Of a stretch of DNA of 64,000 bases, positions 1 through 11,542 are shown one piece after another (within the stretch, counting starts at the first letter, position 1; every line of letters begins with the position of its first letter). Position numbers and translations under genes: made by a program. The notes under the pieces were generated by a model. That model saw nothing but the letters and a program-made list of their open reading frames with translations. It had not been told where the DNA came from and made no database searches. Source of the DNA: Eimeria necatrix. Taxonomy: Eukaryota; Apicomplexa; Conoidasida; Eucoccidiorida; Eimeriidae. The stretch lies in contig NW_013652137.1 of NCBI RefSeq assembly GCF_000499385.1, forward strand, positions 160,099-224,098, in the 5' to 3' direction.

Positions 1-200
1 CATGCAAATCAAAAGGTGTTGATCTTCTTCCCTTGTTGACTCTTCTGCGAACGTGTTCTACAGGCCCAAAGTTACTATGCGGACCGCCCCTCAGCAAATC
101 ACTGTCTTCCGATTTCCCCGTAAATCCTGCCATTGCTGGGTAAGGCATGTAGTTAGTCGTGAGATTGGCTTGTGTCTCACATATGCGGCCAAATTTCCAG

Positions 201-2452
201 TACAGCTTGCGTATTATACGAGCAGGAATTTGGTGCCATCTCAGTTCAATATCTGGATGGGGCACAGTCGTGTAGGAAGTAGCACCGGCTTGCATCATGA
301 TTTTCACGACAACTTTTATTGCCTCGTGCGCGGTGAGCTCAACAATACCTCACACCATCCCCCGCATGTGGCCGGCTTGGCCCCTGAAGGATATCATGTA
401 GGGACTGCAACAGCAGCCTGTATAGATCATGTAGGTATTGCTGCTGCAGCAGTTACGAAGCGGGTATCTTGTGACGCTTCAGGACGGAAGGAATTCAGGC
501 TCTATAGCCCTCGTCTTTGTGAGCTCCTGCGCACGCAAGGCATGGCCAAGCCATTAAGTGCTGCTTCTGTCCACCCCAATGGCTTAATTTCGTACATCAG
601 AGGCATCCGAGAAGACGGTGAGGATAACGGCCTGTCAGGGTGAGAATTAGGTAGTGGAGACTTTGTTTGCAAAGCACACTCAGAAATCGTACACTGACCA
701 TGGATTTTTTGTTCTCGACAACTTCAAGCAGTAAGCAAGGGGGAAACTTCGCTCACTCCGCTTTGATTTGGAACCAATTTCTCACACTGAGCAGCCGTTG
801 CACCGTACGATACTTTCCTTGTGTCCCTCAGGTGCGCATGAAATGTCTGTCCTTCGAAGTCGTCAGCTCACACTTGAGCGAACCACAAGTGCGCTGCGAG
901 AACAACTGACCGATTGCGAAAAGAGGCTCCAAGCGGCTTCAGAGGCAAAGAACACTACAGAACTGAAAGTGGAAGCAAGAAAACTGAAAGGCATGCTGGA
1001 CCATGCTGAGTCAGAGTAATTCAGCACTATTTATAAGAACTACTTCCAAGCGTTGCTGTTTCTCTCTCTCTTAAGGCAGAACCAGTAGGGCCCTGCCTGA
1101 TTTTTATGGTTGTTCAGCAGCAGTAGGTTTGGTGCGTTCCCATATTCTTTTAGGCTTGATCAGTGCCTTGAGGAAGCACTCGATGCAGCGGCTTACGAAA
1201 GTGGCGTCGACGATGATGACTCTGCATCGAACGACAGCGAGCTAACGGAGGTTAGCAACTGAAGTCCCTCTCTTATGCACCAGAAGCTCTTTGCACTCGT
1301 TGAACTTATTCTTTCATAGCGAACGAAATTGTTCGCTGGCAGAACTTATGCTCTGTTGCAGGGTCGCCTGGTGCAAGAAGGAGCGTATCCCGATCACTTC
1401 TGTCTTACAGGCACGGAAGAGCCATCTACAAGTAGGCAACATTCTTAATGCTGCTCAGCGAGATGTTGCGTTCTCGGTAATAGCCATGTACACGCAGGCA
1501 ACATTCTAAATGCTTCTCAACAGGATGATGCGTTCTCGGCTTTTGGGTATTTATACTTCGATTCAACTATGGCTTCGTGCATTCAGCATCGTGGGACGGG
1601 CCGCTGAACGCCGCCAATGTATTGAAGAGATTCTGGAGTGTGTGGGTTGAAGAAGGAGATATTTGTAAGGTTCACGAATGTCTTCCACCCAACTCAAATT
1701 TGATTTTCATGCGCCAACGCAGCGCAGATATCCTTGGGGTCACGGCCCACAGTGTACCGTGTGGCTTTTGCTATATTTCCGAGCAGTTCAGCGCTCAGCT
1801 GAACTGTCAGCAGGAACGGTTCTAGCGATTTCCTACTCTAGCTAACAAAAAGAGCCCGCCTGTGTGCTGCTTACTCGCAGTGTACCTTCCGGCCAGCTGG
1901 TTTCACGAGGTCATCTCATACTCTCCGGGCAGCCAGAAAGACTCAAAGAAGCTCAGTGGAACGCCTGCTGACACAAAAGACAGTGTTCATTTGGCATTCA
2001 ATATCTGGATGCACCCCCCATGCTTAGATGGTACATTTGAAAAGCCGTATATTGACGGCTACTGGGCCCAGCACGCTGCTCAGCAAGTTGAAGAACAGAA
2101 GGCGGCATCAGTTAGTGCAGTTGTTTACAACCAGAAGTACTTAGGGACCTCGCCTTTACAGCGACATACTGCACAGCAAGATGAACGCTCGCATCAACAA
2201 GACTCTAGTGATGGTGCACATGGCAGTCGCTTGGCTTGCGATATGCCATATAGTGTCAACGATGCAGAAGCTGTGATCTCTCCATCGAAATATGTGCGAA
2301 GTAAGTCCAGCACTTGCTCGCATGCAAGAAAGCCAGCTGGCATACTGTATTTTTCTCGTGGTCTTGCAAGGCTTCGGCGCCTACACTTAAGTAGCAAGGC
2401 GTACAGTGGTCAAGCTCGAAAGAACGTCCAGAGTAGTTGTCAGGACGTATAG
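201..2452 (+). CDS. JmjC/cupin-domain hydroxylase, JMJD7-like (5' end unresolved)
   Basis: Predicted Fe(II)/2-oxoglutarate oxygenase. Exons by splice-site and phase matching: 201-332, 483-617, 832-1015, 1154-1250, 1362-1431, an exon starting at 1498, one ending at 1664, and 1881-2452 (stop). The first exon carries FNIWMG followed by LHHDFHDNFYCLVRG, the HxD half of the iron site in the spacing of JMJD7/TYW5 proteins. The second continues RKEFRLYSPRL, as in the family's GEKHF-LxPP strand. The last exon has YLPASWFHEV, which supplies the second iron-binding His, then HLAFNIWMHPP and FEKPYIDGYW, the usual C-terminal strands. Between the two halves lies an insertion of roughly 150-200 residues (832-1664) with a charged helical stretch and an acidic DDDD patch. 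Family members are usually one compact domain, so the insertion is unusual. The start codon lies in an exon upstream of 201 or outside the window, and the joint between the exon at 1498 and the one ending at 1664 is not settled. JMJD7 hydroxylates lysine in DRG GTPases; the substrate here is unknown. Confidence 0.8.
1435..1539. repeat. Short tandem duplication across an exon boundary
   Basis: A 43-nt unit beginning GGCAACATTCT and ending GCGTTCTCGG occurs at 1435-1477 and again at 1497-1539, 62 nt apart, with a handful of substitutions. The first copy lies in the putative intron of the JmjC gene just after the donor at 1432. The second copy forms the start of the exon at 1498. The duplication therefore copied a splice-border segment and may have produced a decoy exon. 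Confidence 0.75.
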
Positions 2453-5400
2453 TTCCGCTTTCATGGATAACAGGCGGGACTGGGCTAACAAACACTTGCT
2501 GTTTTTGATGGAATTTCCCTTGCTGTCGGAATACAAGCAGTTAAGACAACGCTCACACTATCTGGAGCATCTATCCCTCGAACGGCGAGCGTGGAGTTTG
2601 CTCAGCTTTCACAATTGAGATATTGTCATAGTTGTCTGCTCACTTTTGCAAACCACTTTAAAGAACTGTACCACTTCTGGACCAGTTGCAGAAAACGTTG
2701 ACTTGGGCACAACAGTTTGTGCATTTGACGTAGAGCCAAGCTCACTGAGGTCACTCGCTGCTGAGGTGCCGTTTACAGGGGAGCATTTAGACTCTGCAAA
2801 CGCTTTGAAGAGTAGGAGCTGTGCAGGGTTTCACTGCGCATCTCAGCTGTAGATTGCTGCGGAGCCCGACGGCCGCATTGCTGCTGCTACTTATTATGAC
2901 GCTCTTTTTAAAGGGGATGCGCTGCTCCCTGCAACCGCCTTCAGCAGCGCGACTGTCTTGGTCTTTGTATTGACCATATGCTGCCATAGCACCAGTTTTC
3001 GGCATTTCGAACAGTTCACACTCAATCTTTTTCTGTGTTCTATGTTGACAACAGCTCACGTTATGCAGACATCTGGCCTCTAACCCGTTCACAAGTGGCT
3101 TAGACGCCGCGGCTTCAGCGTGCGCCTTCTCTTGCACCCCCAGAGCAACACTCTTCTGCATAGCAATCTCATCGCTTCCTCGAAATGCCAGCCCTAATGG
3201 AATGACTTGAAGAGCGGAATCCGGCAAGGAGTGAGCCAACAAGCCCGCCTCCTGTGCCCTCGGCAATCCACCGGTTACTTTGCTGTCTTCCTTTTTTATT
3301 TTCTAACATTCTGACTCTCTCAGACTGCTTTTAACAGTCTGACTCTGTCAGACTGTTTCTAACAGTCTGACTCTGCCTAAGGTCACACTCATTACACAAC
3401 CTGGCGAGGGCTTGAAGGCCGTCACCCGTCGCGACATTTCCTCCCCACTTGTAATGCAGCGCAGTAGGGTGTCATCCGCTTGTCCTTCCACCGTTTCAAG
3501 GCTTTTTCGCTATAGTGCTCCTAGTGTCCCTCAGCACACAAGCTGCGTATCTACCCGCTGACTATGGCAGCCTGCGCCCACTCGCTACAAGCCTCAACGC
3601 GCACGTGGTGTACACAGCATAAGAGTAAATTGTAACTCCTGCACTGCATTTCTCTTATACTCAGCCTGAGTGTTCTATAGGTAGCTTACTATGTAATTAT
3701 ACCTTCAAGTTCTATGATGCTGCTCTGTACCAGTTTACCTTGGCCGGGTGGTGAACTGGGGTTCGTACGAAATTGGGAAAAAGTATTATAAACGTGTACG
3801 AGGCGGATAGCTTAAAAGAATGAGCATTTTGCCTCTGAGTTGCGAGGTGTCATTCGCCAAACAACCACGTCGAAGGAGTTCGGGAGACGGAGTGTGACTT
3901 CGTTGCTGCCAGGCCCCCTCAGGTAAATGCAGGTTGTCACTTGCTCCCTTCCCTTGAACTAGAAATTTAGCAAAGCTTTGTGAGGTTCTCCGGCCGTTTT
4001 TCGCTAGTTCGTTTGGGGCTAAGACGCGGCGAAGCCTGCGTCTTCGGCGCCTGCTATCAAAGATAACAGGAGAGCATGGGAAGTTTCGAGTTGGAACAGC
4101 AAACATCAATGGACTGAGCTTACTGTTCACTAAATATGAGGCTCAGGCTGGATATGGAACGACTCCAACCACTGAAACTAGTGCAGGATGTTCTAGAAGC
4201 TTCAATAATCCATGCACATACGAAAGGATTAGTTTTCCTTTGGTCTCGTAATATGGGCAAGACGGGGAAAAATAGAGCAGATGATGGTAGCACCGAAAAG
4301 TCCCTTCAGCTGCCTTTTATGACCCCCTTTTGTGAACCACGGTTAACGAGGCAATTTCTATGGGAAACCATTGCAACGTTAGTGCAACAAGCAGCCAAAA
4401 ATGTTGTTTGGTGCGGGAATCTGGAAGGGGTTCCGTTGCGGTCTTAGTAGTCGCGGCTTGCGCATCTCGATCTGAAAACAAACAACTTAGAGGTTACGTA
4501 AAAGTGATTGAGGTGATTTTCATTGGTAAAAGTTGATGCTGTGGGTCTGGACAGAACAGCGTAGTCCTTCAAGTCCCCCTGTGCACTGCTTCGTTTAGGC
4601 CATTCCCCTGGCCGTCGCCTACCACCTTTACCAACGAAACATTTCCAGGCTTTCCAATTCCTTTATTGCGCGTCCAAAGGCCCCACATGAAATAGGGTAC
4701 CAGAAGAGGTGTACATGTTCCTAATCACAAAAGTGTACAGCTGCCATGGCGTTCCGGCGATGTCACAACAGCCCGCAACAGCGCAGAGTTCCACAAAACG
4801 GCAAAGATCCTCTAAGCGCACAGAGCTAACAACTCTCCTTCCCCCTTTTAAGCCAGCCTTAGTAGACTTTACACAAGAAGAGTACTACGGACCCTCTTCT
4901 CTTCCTCGATAGTCTCCGCTTTGCCTCACTCATTCCCGAACTTCAGGGCATAAAAGCTCACAGAACTAGATCTGTTCAGGGCGCAACATACATCTCCGCT
5001 CAAGGAGGCCACAATGGATAGCAATGACTGCATTTTCCACTGGCTACAGCACACTATGGTCACTAATATATACACTAATATCATGTGTATGCATGGGGTG
5101 ACTCTAAACTTCTTCCCTACAATAACAAAAATATTGATGAGAATAGTTCACTTCAGCGGCACAACGTGAAATTTACGGTGGTTTCATGTTGCGTGGGCAG
5201 CCTGTGAAAGGAAGCAAAAGGATGGGGAACAACTGTGCCGCTTCGTATTCTGTCACTTTGTACAGTACATTACTCAATGCGCAGGTTTGGGAAGCATTGC
5301 AAATGCGTTAAACCTGTATAGTGAGTAGCTTAATGAAGCTTGCCAGAACGAATACACACTTAAACAAATTGCCTGCGCATGCGTGAGCAGATGGTAAGGC

Positions 5401-5555
5401 GGCTTCCGCCTGCTCCCCCTTCCCTTGCCCATTGTATTCAGCAGCAGGTTATAACGTCCTCTCTTATCTTGAAAATTTGTGCGTCTTATCCTCTGTGCTT
5501 GTGCATATTGGGTCTTTCTTTCAAGACGCCTGGGTAGGCTCTACTGGTCGGTCCC
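2453..5555. other. Gap between JmjC and Rieske genes, no convincing gene
   Basis: This 3.1-kb stretch holds only short, compositionally bland open frames. The longest are on the minus strand, at 2787-3266 (159 codons) and 3786-4130 (114 codons). Neither shows a recognisable motif or a convincing splice context. Apart from the 28-bp tandem array at 3304-3380 I see no repeats of note. The promoter of the Rieske gene should lie in the last few hundred bases, but no defined element is visible. Confidence 0.5.
3304..3380. repeat. 28-bp tandem repeat with internal hairpins
   Basis: About 2.7 copies of a 28-bp unit start with TAACA at 3304, 3332 and 3360. The unit contains TCTGACTCTGTCAGACTG, and AGACTGTT/AACAGTCT pair as an 8-bp stem around TCT. 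The array is AT/GC balanced and unlike the CAG-type repeats elsewhere in the window. Confidence 0.85.
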
Positions 5556-7699
5556 ATGGTGCCTTACGCGGCGGTGCGGCCGCTGCTTCTTCCGCGGCAA
5601 ATTGGCTTCGTGTCTACTCTCAGCAACAACGGGGTATTTCCATTTTTAAAACATGGAGGACAACATTCGCTGCTTCGTACGGGCAACAACGGGGTCGGCT
5701 CCGTGGGCGGAGCCGTGCGCCCGTTCAGCAGTTTCAATCACAATATCGGCCCGCACAAGTCAGATCCCCCAGCGAGCGAGAAACCCCTTTATTTAAACCG
5801 TTTTGACCAGGCAGATGACCCTGCCCTTTTCCAGCTTGAAGCACAACAGCTGGAACAACAACGATTGTTGAAGGGGCAAACGTCAGACATCGTGGATACA
5901 GCGGACGTAGTGCAGCCATCCAACCATCCCCACCAACGGAAGGGCTTCCTTAAGCGCATGCGTTATTGGCACTACCATCAGACTGCAGAGCCAACCTTTC
6001 CCCGTACTCCAGACCTCAGCAAGGGGGGTGAGGGCAGCGCGCCTTTGTGTAGAATACGGCCACTTCCAGTGCCCACTGTAGTCCAACAGGACAGTGTGTG
6101 CGCCTGCTGCCTGTGCATTCAAGCTGGCTCCGGGTGTGTTGGTGCCTTTGCAATAATCCTCTGATGTGCTTGTTTTTTTTGGATTGGATTGCTGCAGAAC
6201 TGGCTGCTGGTGCCACGGTGGTGCGAACCTCTGTGTGGGCTAACCCGGACGAGCCTGCTGTTGTGTCTGTGGGCCGGTTTGCGCCTGATAACTTTCGGGC
6301 TGCTGGGTATGCTGAGAATGCGCCAAATCCCACGAGCATCAACAGCGACGCACACCCAGACTTCAGGGACTACAGGCTGGGCAGCGGCTCTCCTGACAGG
6401 CGGCCCTTTATGTACTTTTTGAGCGCGTCCTACTTTTTTATTGGCGCAAGCATGATGAGGAGCCTTTTGTGCAAAATGGTCCACTTTTGGTGGGTTAGCA
6501 AGGTAAGGGAAATATCGATAGAATGGTGTACTCAGCACTCCTGCTTCCTTGCTGATTATTTCCGACAACTGCACCTCAGCAACAGAAGTGGAACGAGGAA
6601 CCGCTATAGGCAACGAACATATTTGAGGAGGAGGCCGGGCCACAACCAGGGTACTTGGGGAGGAGGCTAAATGCCGGACGAGAGATGCATGAATATATGA
6701 GATCCTCAGATGCTGCATGTGCTGTCCGAGAGCCTAGCCGTGGCATTCTGTTTCGCTTTTACAGCATATAATTCATGTTGAAGCAATGCAAGCTAGGCCT
6801 CTGACTGTGTGTATCCAAAGATCTTACCGCTCTTCGCGAATAGAGATGTGAAGCGCAGAAGCATTTCTTCGGGTGCCTTCGAGCTCTCAGTCGAGAGCGT
6901 GAAATTGCGATTTCCCAGGCGTTTTGGTCATTATTTGGCGTCGTTCTATTTCGCTGCAGGACCTCATGGCTGCGGGGACCACTGAAATAGATTTGAGGCC
7001 AATTGAAGTGGGCACAACGGCTGTCTTTAAGTGGAGAGGCAAGCCAGTGTTCGTCCGCCACAGGACGCCTGAAGAAATTGAGCGTGCCAGGTCTGACACT
7101 GCCTGCTTTAACGGCATTTTCTATCGCATGCTTTTTGCTGACACCACCTCTGGTGTGGCGTTTCTCACGTTCCTTGCCTTCTGGTCGTGGCATCTGATGG
7201 CGTCGCTTCAGGGCGGATGACCTCGTGATAGGAACAATGAAGGATCCACAGACGGATGCGGAGCGCTGCCCTCGGCCAGAATGGCTCATCAACATAGGTG
7301 TCTGCACTCATCTGGGCTGCATTCCCATTGAGGGCGGCAGTTACCAAGGTTGGTTCTGCCCCTGCCATGGCTCTCACTACGATATTTCAGGTCGGTCTCT
7401 AAATTTAGTTATTTCCCTTTGCGTCCATATTTTTGACGAGTTAATGAATATAGGGTACGCACTTACTAAACGGCCTTACGACTACGGGCCAGTCCCGTAC
7501 TCGTTTTCTGCTGAAAGTGCTGCTTAGCACCGTCACCTTAAGCTTGCTGAAGGCCAAGTAAAAGTGGAGAGATGTGGTTAGATTTTTTGTGGTTCACATT
7601 CGCTTGCATTTAGGCCGCGTTCGGCAGGGCCCTGCTCCAACGAATCTTGAAGTACCGGAGACAGTCTTCCTAGATGACCTTACGGTGAAACTGGGCTGA
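5556..7699 (+). CDS. Rieske iron-sulfur protein of mitochondrial complex III
   Basis: Ubiquinol-cytochrome c reductase iron-sulfur subunit, which passes electrons from ubiquinol to cytochrome c1 in the inner mitochondrial membrane. Five exons close in phase: 5556-6027, 6198-6502, 6960-7090, 7212-7390 and 7614-7699, giving 390 aa. Both cluster-binding boxes are intact. Box 1 is CTHLGC (about residues 334-339) and box 2 is CPCHGSH (about 352-358). The flanking strings [26 protein letters not shown] and [10 protein letters not shown] are classic for the family. Exon 2 carries [13 protein letters not shown] and the hydrophobic membrane anchor starting [13 protein letters not shown]. The N-terminal part of about 170 residues before the conserved core is longer than in yeast or mammals and basic/polar, consistent with a mitochondrial presequence plus the apicomplexan extension. 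The start at 5556 is the first in-frame ATG. All splice sites are GT-AG. Confidence 0.96.
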
Positions 7700-8735
7700 G
7701 CGTTGGCATTACAACGCTGTTTCGGGTGACAGCTATTTCTCGGTGTTCTTCGACGCTCGTGAGAGGCTGCTGCATACTAACGGCGGCCTCGCTGCAGAAG
7801 GCGTTGATGCAGCAACTGCGTCTCTGGGCACCATCTTCCCTTTTCAGGCTCGAGCTCTTCTGGTCATGGCACAGTGCGTTGGACCTATGCTCGCGAGGGG
7901 CGAGGGCCACCTTCCCAGCAAGCGTGTTACATTCCGCTTTCCTTTAGCTGGGGAGATATGAGGCACAGAGGAACGTCAGTAGCAATCCGCTCAAATGGCA
8001 AGGAGCGACGGCTGTTCCTCATGCATTATTTGTGCTCTTGGGCTTGAGGCACTTATTGTAACCCTTCAAGCACATCAGCTTTCGCCTTCTTCCCCCCAAA
8101 CACTCGCAGGCAGCCGTTTACAAGTTGACATAGGGGACTGACCACAGCATTGGGCATAGTTGTCTGGCTTAGCCTTTTCAGTATCGGTCTTCGGGCACTA
8201 AGCGAGAGCCCAGACCTCTCGTGTGTTCTTTTAACGGAAGGCAGTATGAATGGCGAGCTGCTGGTGCGAATGGCGTAGCGCCATAGCACTTAAATGGTAG
8301 TCATTAGCAAGTGAAGGCGGCGCTACCCAAAGTCTGCAACTTTCAGTAGATAACCGTGGATGACCTGTAGCCTTCAGGCATTTTGCTTGATGCAGAAAGC
8401 CTCGGAGCAAGCGATATGGAGCCTGGAACGGCTAGCTGTAGCACGGGGAAGCTGCACGGAGCTCTTGACGCAATTGAATACCACTTAGCAATAGAGGTGG
8501 TTCTTGAGGGGATCGGGATGTGCTTAGGCAAGAGGTGGTACAAGCCACTGTCAAAGTTTTAGCTATGAAAGGCAGCAGACGCAGAGGTGGTAGCTTCGAG
8601 GAGCCATCACTACAAGTGGAGTTCCGCTGTGTCCCTGAGCAACTCTCCTGCCAAGTATTCACTCAGAGGAGTCTGTACATCCTCGGCCATCACGGCTTAT
8701 AATTCCCTTCATGATCCAGCGGGTGGCCATGCCTA

Positions 8736-8755
8736 GGCCAGGCCTGGGCCTGGCC
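8736..8755. repeat. GC-rich palindrome, 9-bp arms
   Basis: The arms GGCCAGGCC and GGCCTGGCC are separated by TG, inside a longer run of GGCC/CCTGG motifs. A short CAGCAGCAGCAG microsatellite follows directly. It lies in an apparently non-coding gap. Confidence 0.7.
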
Positions 8756-9028
8756 ATCAGCAGCAGCAGCTGCTGAGTTAGGACTGGAAACTCTAAGGCA
8801 AAGCGTTTTGTTGGCGAGTCACGCAGCAAAGTAGGGTTAACAGTAGAAGAGGTTCGATGGGAAGCTGTGTGTGCACAGAGCGCTAGAACTTGGACCTATA
8901 TCAGGGGAGTGAAGTACCTAGCCTGGGCCTTCACAAGCTGTGAAGACATTCTGCACCTAGAAGCGTCCGGTCAGGATCAGTCATAACACAGATAACAATG
9001 CAACAGTTAAATGCTGGATAAGTGCGTA

Positions 9029-9073
9029 CTGCGTCATGTGCGTTCCGAGGTCCTCGGAACGCACATGACGCAG
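9029..9073. repeat. Perfect 22-bp inverted repeat with 1-nt centre
   Basis: The left arm is 9029-9050 (starting CTGCGTCATGTG and ending TTCCGAGG), the centre is the single base T at 9051, and the right arm at 9052-9073 is an exact reverse complement. It sits in the large gap between genes. No flanking open frame or target-site duplication was obvious. DNA of this form can extrude as a cruciform, or fold as a hairpin if transcribed. Confidence 0.95.
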
Positions 9074-11542
9074 AACCATGCCACGCATGATGATCTAGTG
9101 TTCCAATAGGAAGCAATGACGTACTCACCTTTGGGGCAGCTCACAGTGTGGATGTAGTTCGATAGGTGGTTGCTTTAAGACTGTGGTCCCCGCAACGGAA
9201 TTGAGGATCCACATTCCATATTCAGCAGCGGAAGAGCGCTACGTGGTGCGGAAGGGACGTCAACGAAGAGATAAAAGAGACAGCACAGCTTTTGTGGCTG
9301 AGAGTTCAACTGCTTTCGCTATGACCTGTGTGACCTTTGATGCCCATGTTAATCAGCCGAGGAGGCTCTCGGGTAAACTGTTGAAAAGAGATGTTTTGTA
9401 GGTCAGAACGTTATATATCAAATTTCCAAGAGTGTTTGCAAGTATAGGAAACAACAGGAGGCCCAGCCGCATGAGCTCTTCAGCAACTTCCAGTGGTTTC
9501 TAGCACACGGAGTACGATATGTGCTGTCCCAGGCTGAAGGTGAGCTAAAATTGTCGCTAGTCACGTGCGTGCTGTATTACTGCTGCGACGACACTGTCTC
9601 CTAATTCGTAGAGAAAGCGCTTTAGAGTAAGCTTAAGCCGAGTCTGCAAGCTTGCGAGGCCTAGCCCGCCAAGAGGAGTTTCCCGTGTTTCAGCTGCGTA
9701 GTGAAGTGCAAACATATTAAAGTTGCAAGCTTTTATCGACGCCTTTGAAGAACGCTCACAAGGCACGAATGGGGTTGTTGCATACAAATTCAAATTCCAA
9801 CCTTGTATCGATGCTTTTGGAGGACAGTCACAAGCATGGATGGAGTTGTTCCTCAAGCTGCCACTGATATAGTCAATCTACAGTCTCCTCAGAGTATTGG
9901 CATACGGAAAGTGGATGGTGCTCAAGAAGTCAGACACTCACGAAAAGGCTGTAGGCTTCTTAGCAGGAGCTAAAACTCAGCTGCAAAGGCAGCTGCGAAA
10001 TTTAGGGACGCAGTTAGAAGAACAAATGTTGAGACTGAAGCGATCCCGAACGAAATAAAACACTTAATATAGGCAGACAAATAACGTATTCGAATGCTTG
10101 AAAGGAAGCACGCACAGGGACAAAACCCCGGACCTCAGGCCTTCATTAATACCTGAAGGAGACAAGCCCCTTTGAGGACGACGCTTTAGAGAAACTTATA
10201 GCCATGGGCACTTACCACCATATGCAGGTAAACGGTAGGAATCACCACTCAACAACGTAACTTGTGAGGTGAGGTGAACTGGTACGCGGCCACATAGAAC
10301 ACCCAACGATGTGAGTGTAGCTTGCTGCTCCATAAGTTGGCTGAGTGGCTATGGCTGTTGCTGCCAATGGGCTGCCCTTCCCTTGGTTGTATATACGCTC
10401 AACTTTAGGTCCAAATCAATGCCAAGCGTAGATCCAATAGCTAGGACGACGAGTAGGAGTTCATTACCAGCGGCTAGGTACTGCTGAAGTAGGGCGCACT
10501 TCAACGTAGTCGCTTCAATGACTGAAGTTAGATTTCGACGCAACAAACGAGTTACACTACGTGGCACTCTTAATAACGAACAAGTAAGCTTACAGATTTG
10601 TTGACACTCTGGGGCTTCTGAGCCCTACCGTGTATACCGTGGATATTCACACGTTTAGCAGAAATTCAAGAAGGAGTGCCTTAAGCCACCAGCGCATAAT
10701 TGCATGCAGAGCAAGTCGAAGCACGGCTCTTCCAAGGGCCTTTATTTTTCTGGGGGCTGGAGAGACAAGGGCTGGACATGCTGCCGTTGGCGTCCCCAAA
10801 GCATGTGTTGGCGACAGCGATGGCTTTGCCTCGTTAGTTCTCTTGCAAAGTGGACTTTGCAATAACAAATTTCAGCCTGCCTACTATTAAATGAGAAACG
10901 GGGAGCCGCTGGGTCACCTGGATACCAGGCCCCAGCCACCGAAGGATCTCGCGCTGACCCTCCTGTAGGGCAAGGGAGCCGCCTCTTCCATTCTCCTCCA
11001 GTGACTCTGCAGATTAACCCTTAGTGCTGCAAATTAGATACAACACAGGGTCATTTGTAGCCAAGGGGCTGCACACGATTCGTTTAACAACGATTGGAGC
11101 ATCACAGCAAGCACAGCAAGCCACAAAGCAACTAACACAGCTCCCTTCGCTTATCGGTAATCCACACATTTCTAGTACATTCTTTGGAGACTTGATGGCT
11201 AGTCAGCATTGCACTGGCCGCTGGACTTCCGGAGTTGCCAGCCAGGCCCATCAGCAGTTTTAGTCGCCCCGTCCTGTCGCCATCGCAGCTCGACCTCTGA
11301 AGCTTGCCATGAGCGGCTGCGCCTTGCTTCCTGCTTATATACGACGCCTCCATACGGGCTGCAACTGCACGACGTACCGTTGCGGCGTGTGGAAGACTCA
11401 AGGCTGTTCTCCTTGGCAACTGCCAGGCAGATCCTCATTCGAAGAAGCCACGCATTAATGGCAACCAAAGAACAGCGTGTGCAGCAGCTTGTGCGTCCAT
11501 ACCTTTTCGATGGCGTTCTGAGAATTTGTTTTTGAGGTTGAG

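Larger units (their letters stand above)
7700..11542. other. Gap with palindromes, no convincing gene
   Basis: This is 3.8 kb between the Rieske stop and the orphan multi-exon gene. All open frames are under about 100 codons, and none shows a family motif or a chain of phase-compatible exons on either strand. It contains the GGCC-rich palindrome at 8736-8755 and the perfect 45-nt palindrome at 9029-9073, described separately. Confidence 0.5.

Noticed and set aside
2787..3266. 159-codon minus-strand frame as a gene
   Set aside because: No motif, no upstream splice partner and ordinary composition; length is compatible with chance in this GC range.
4019..4118. Plus-strand reading ending FRVGTANINGL, reminiscent of the start of a retroposon endonuclease
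   Set aside because: The match is only a few residues, is followed at once by a stop, and no catalytic motifs or reverse transcriptase follow in any frame.
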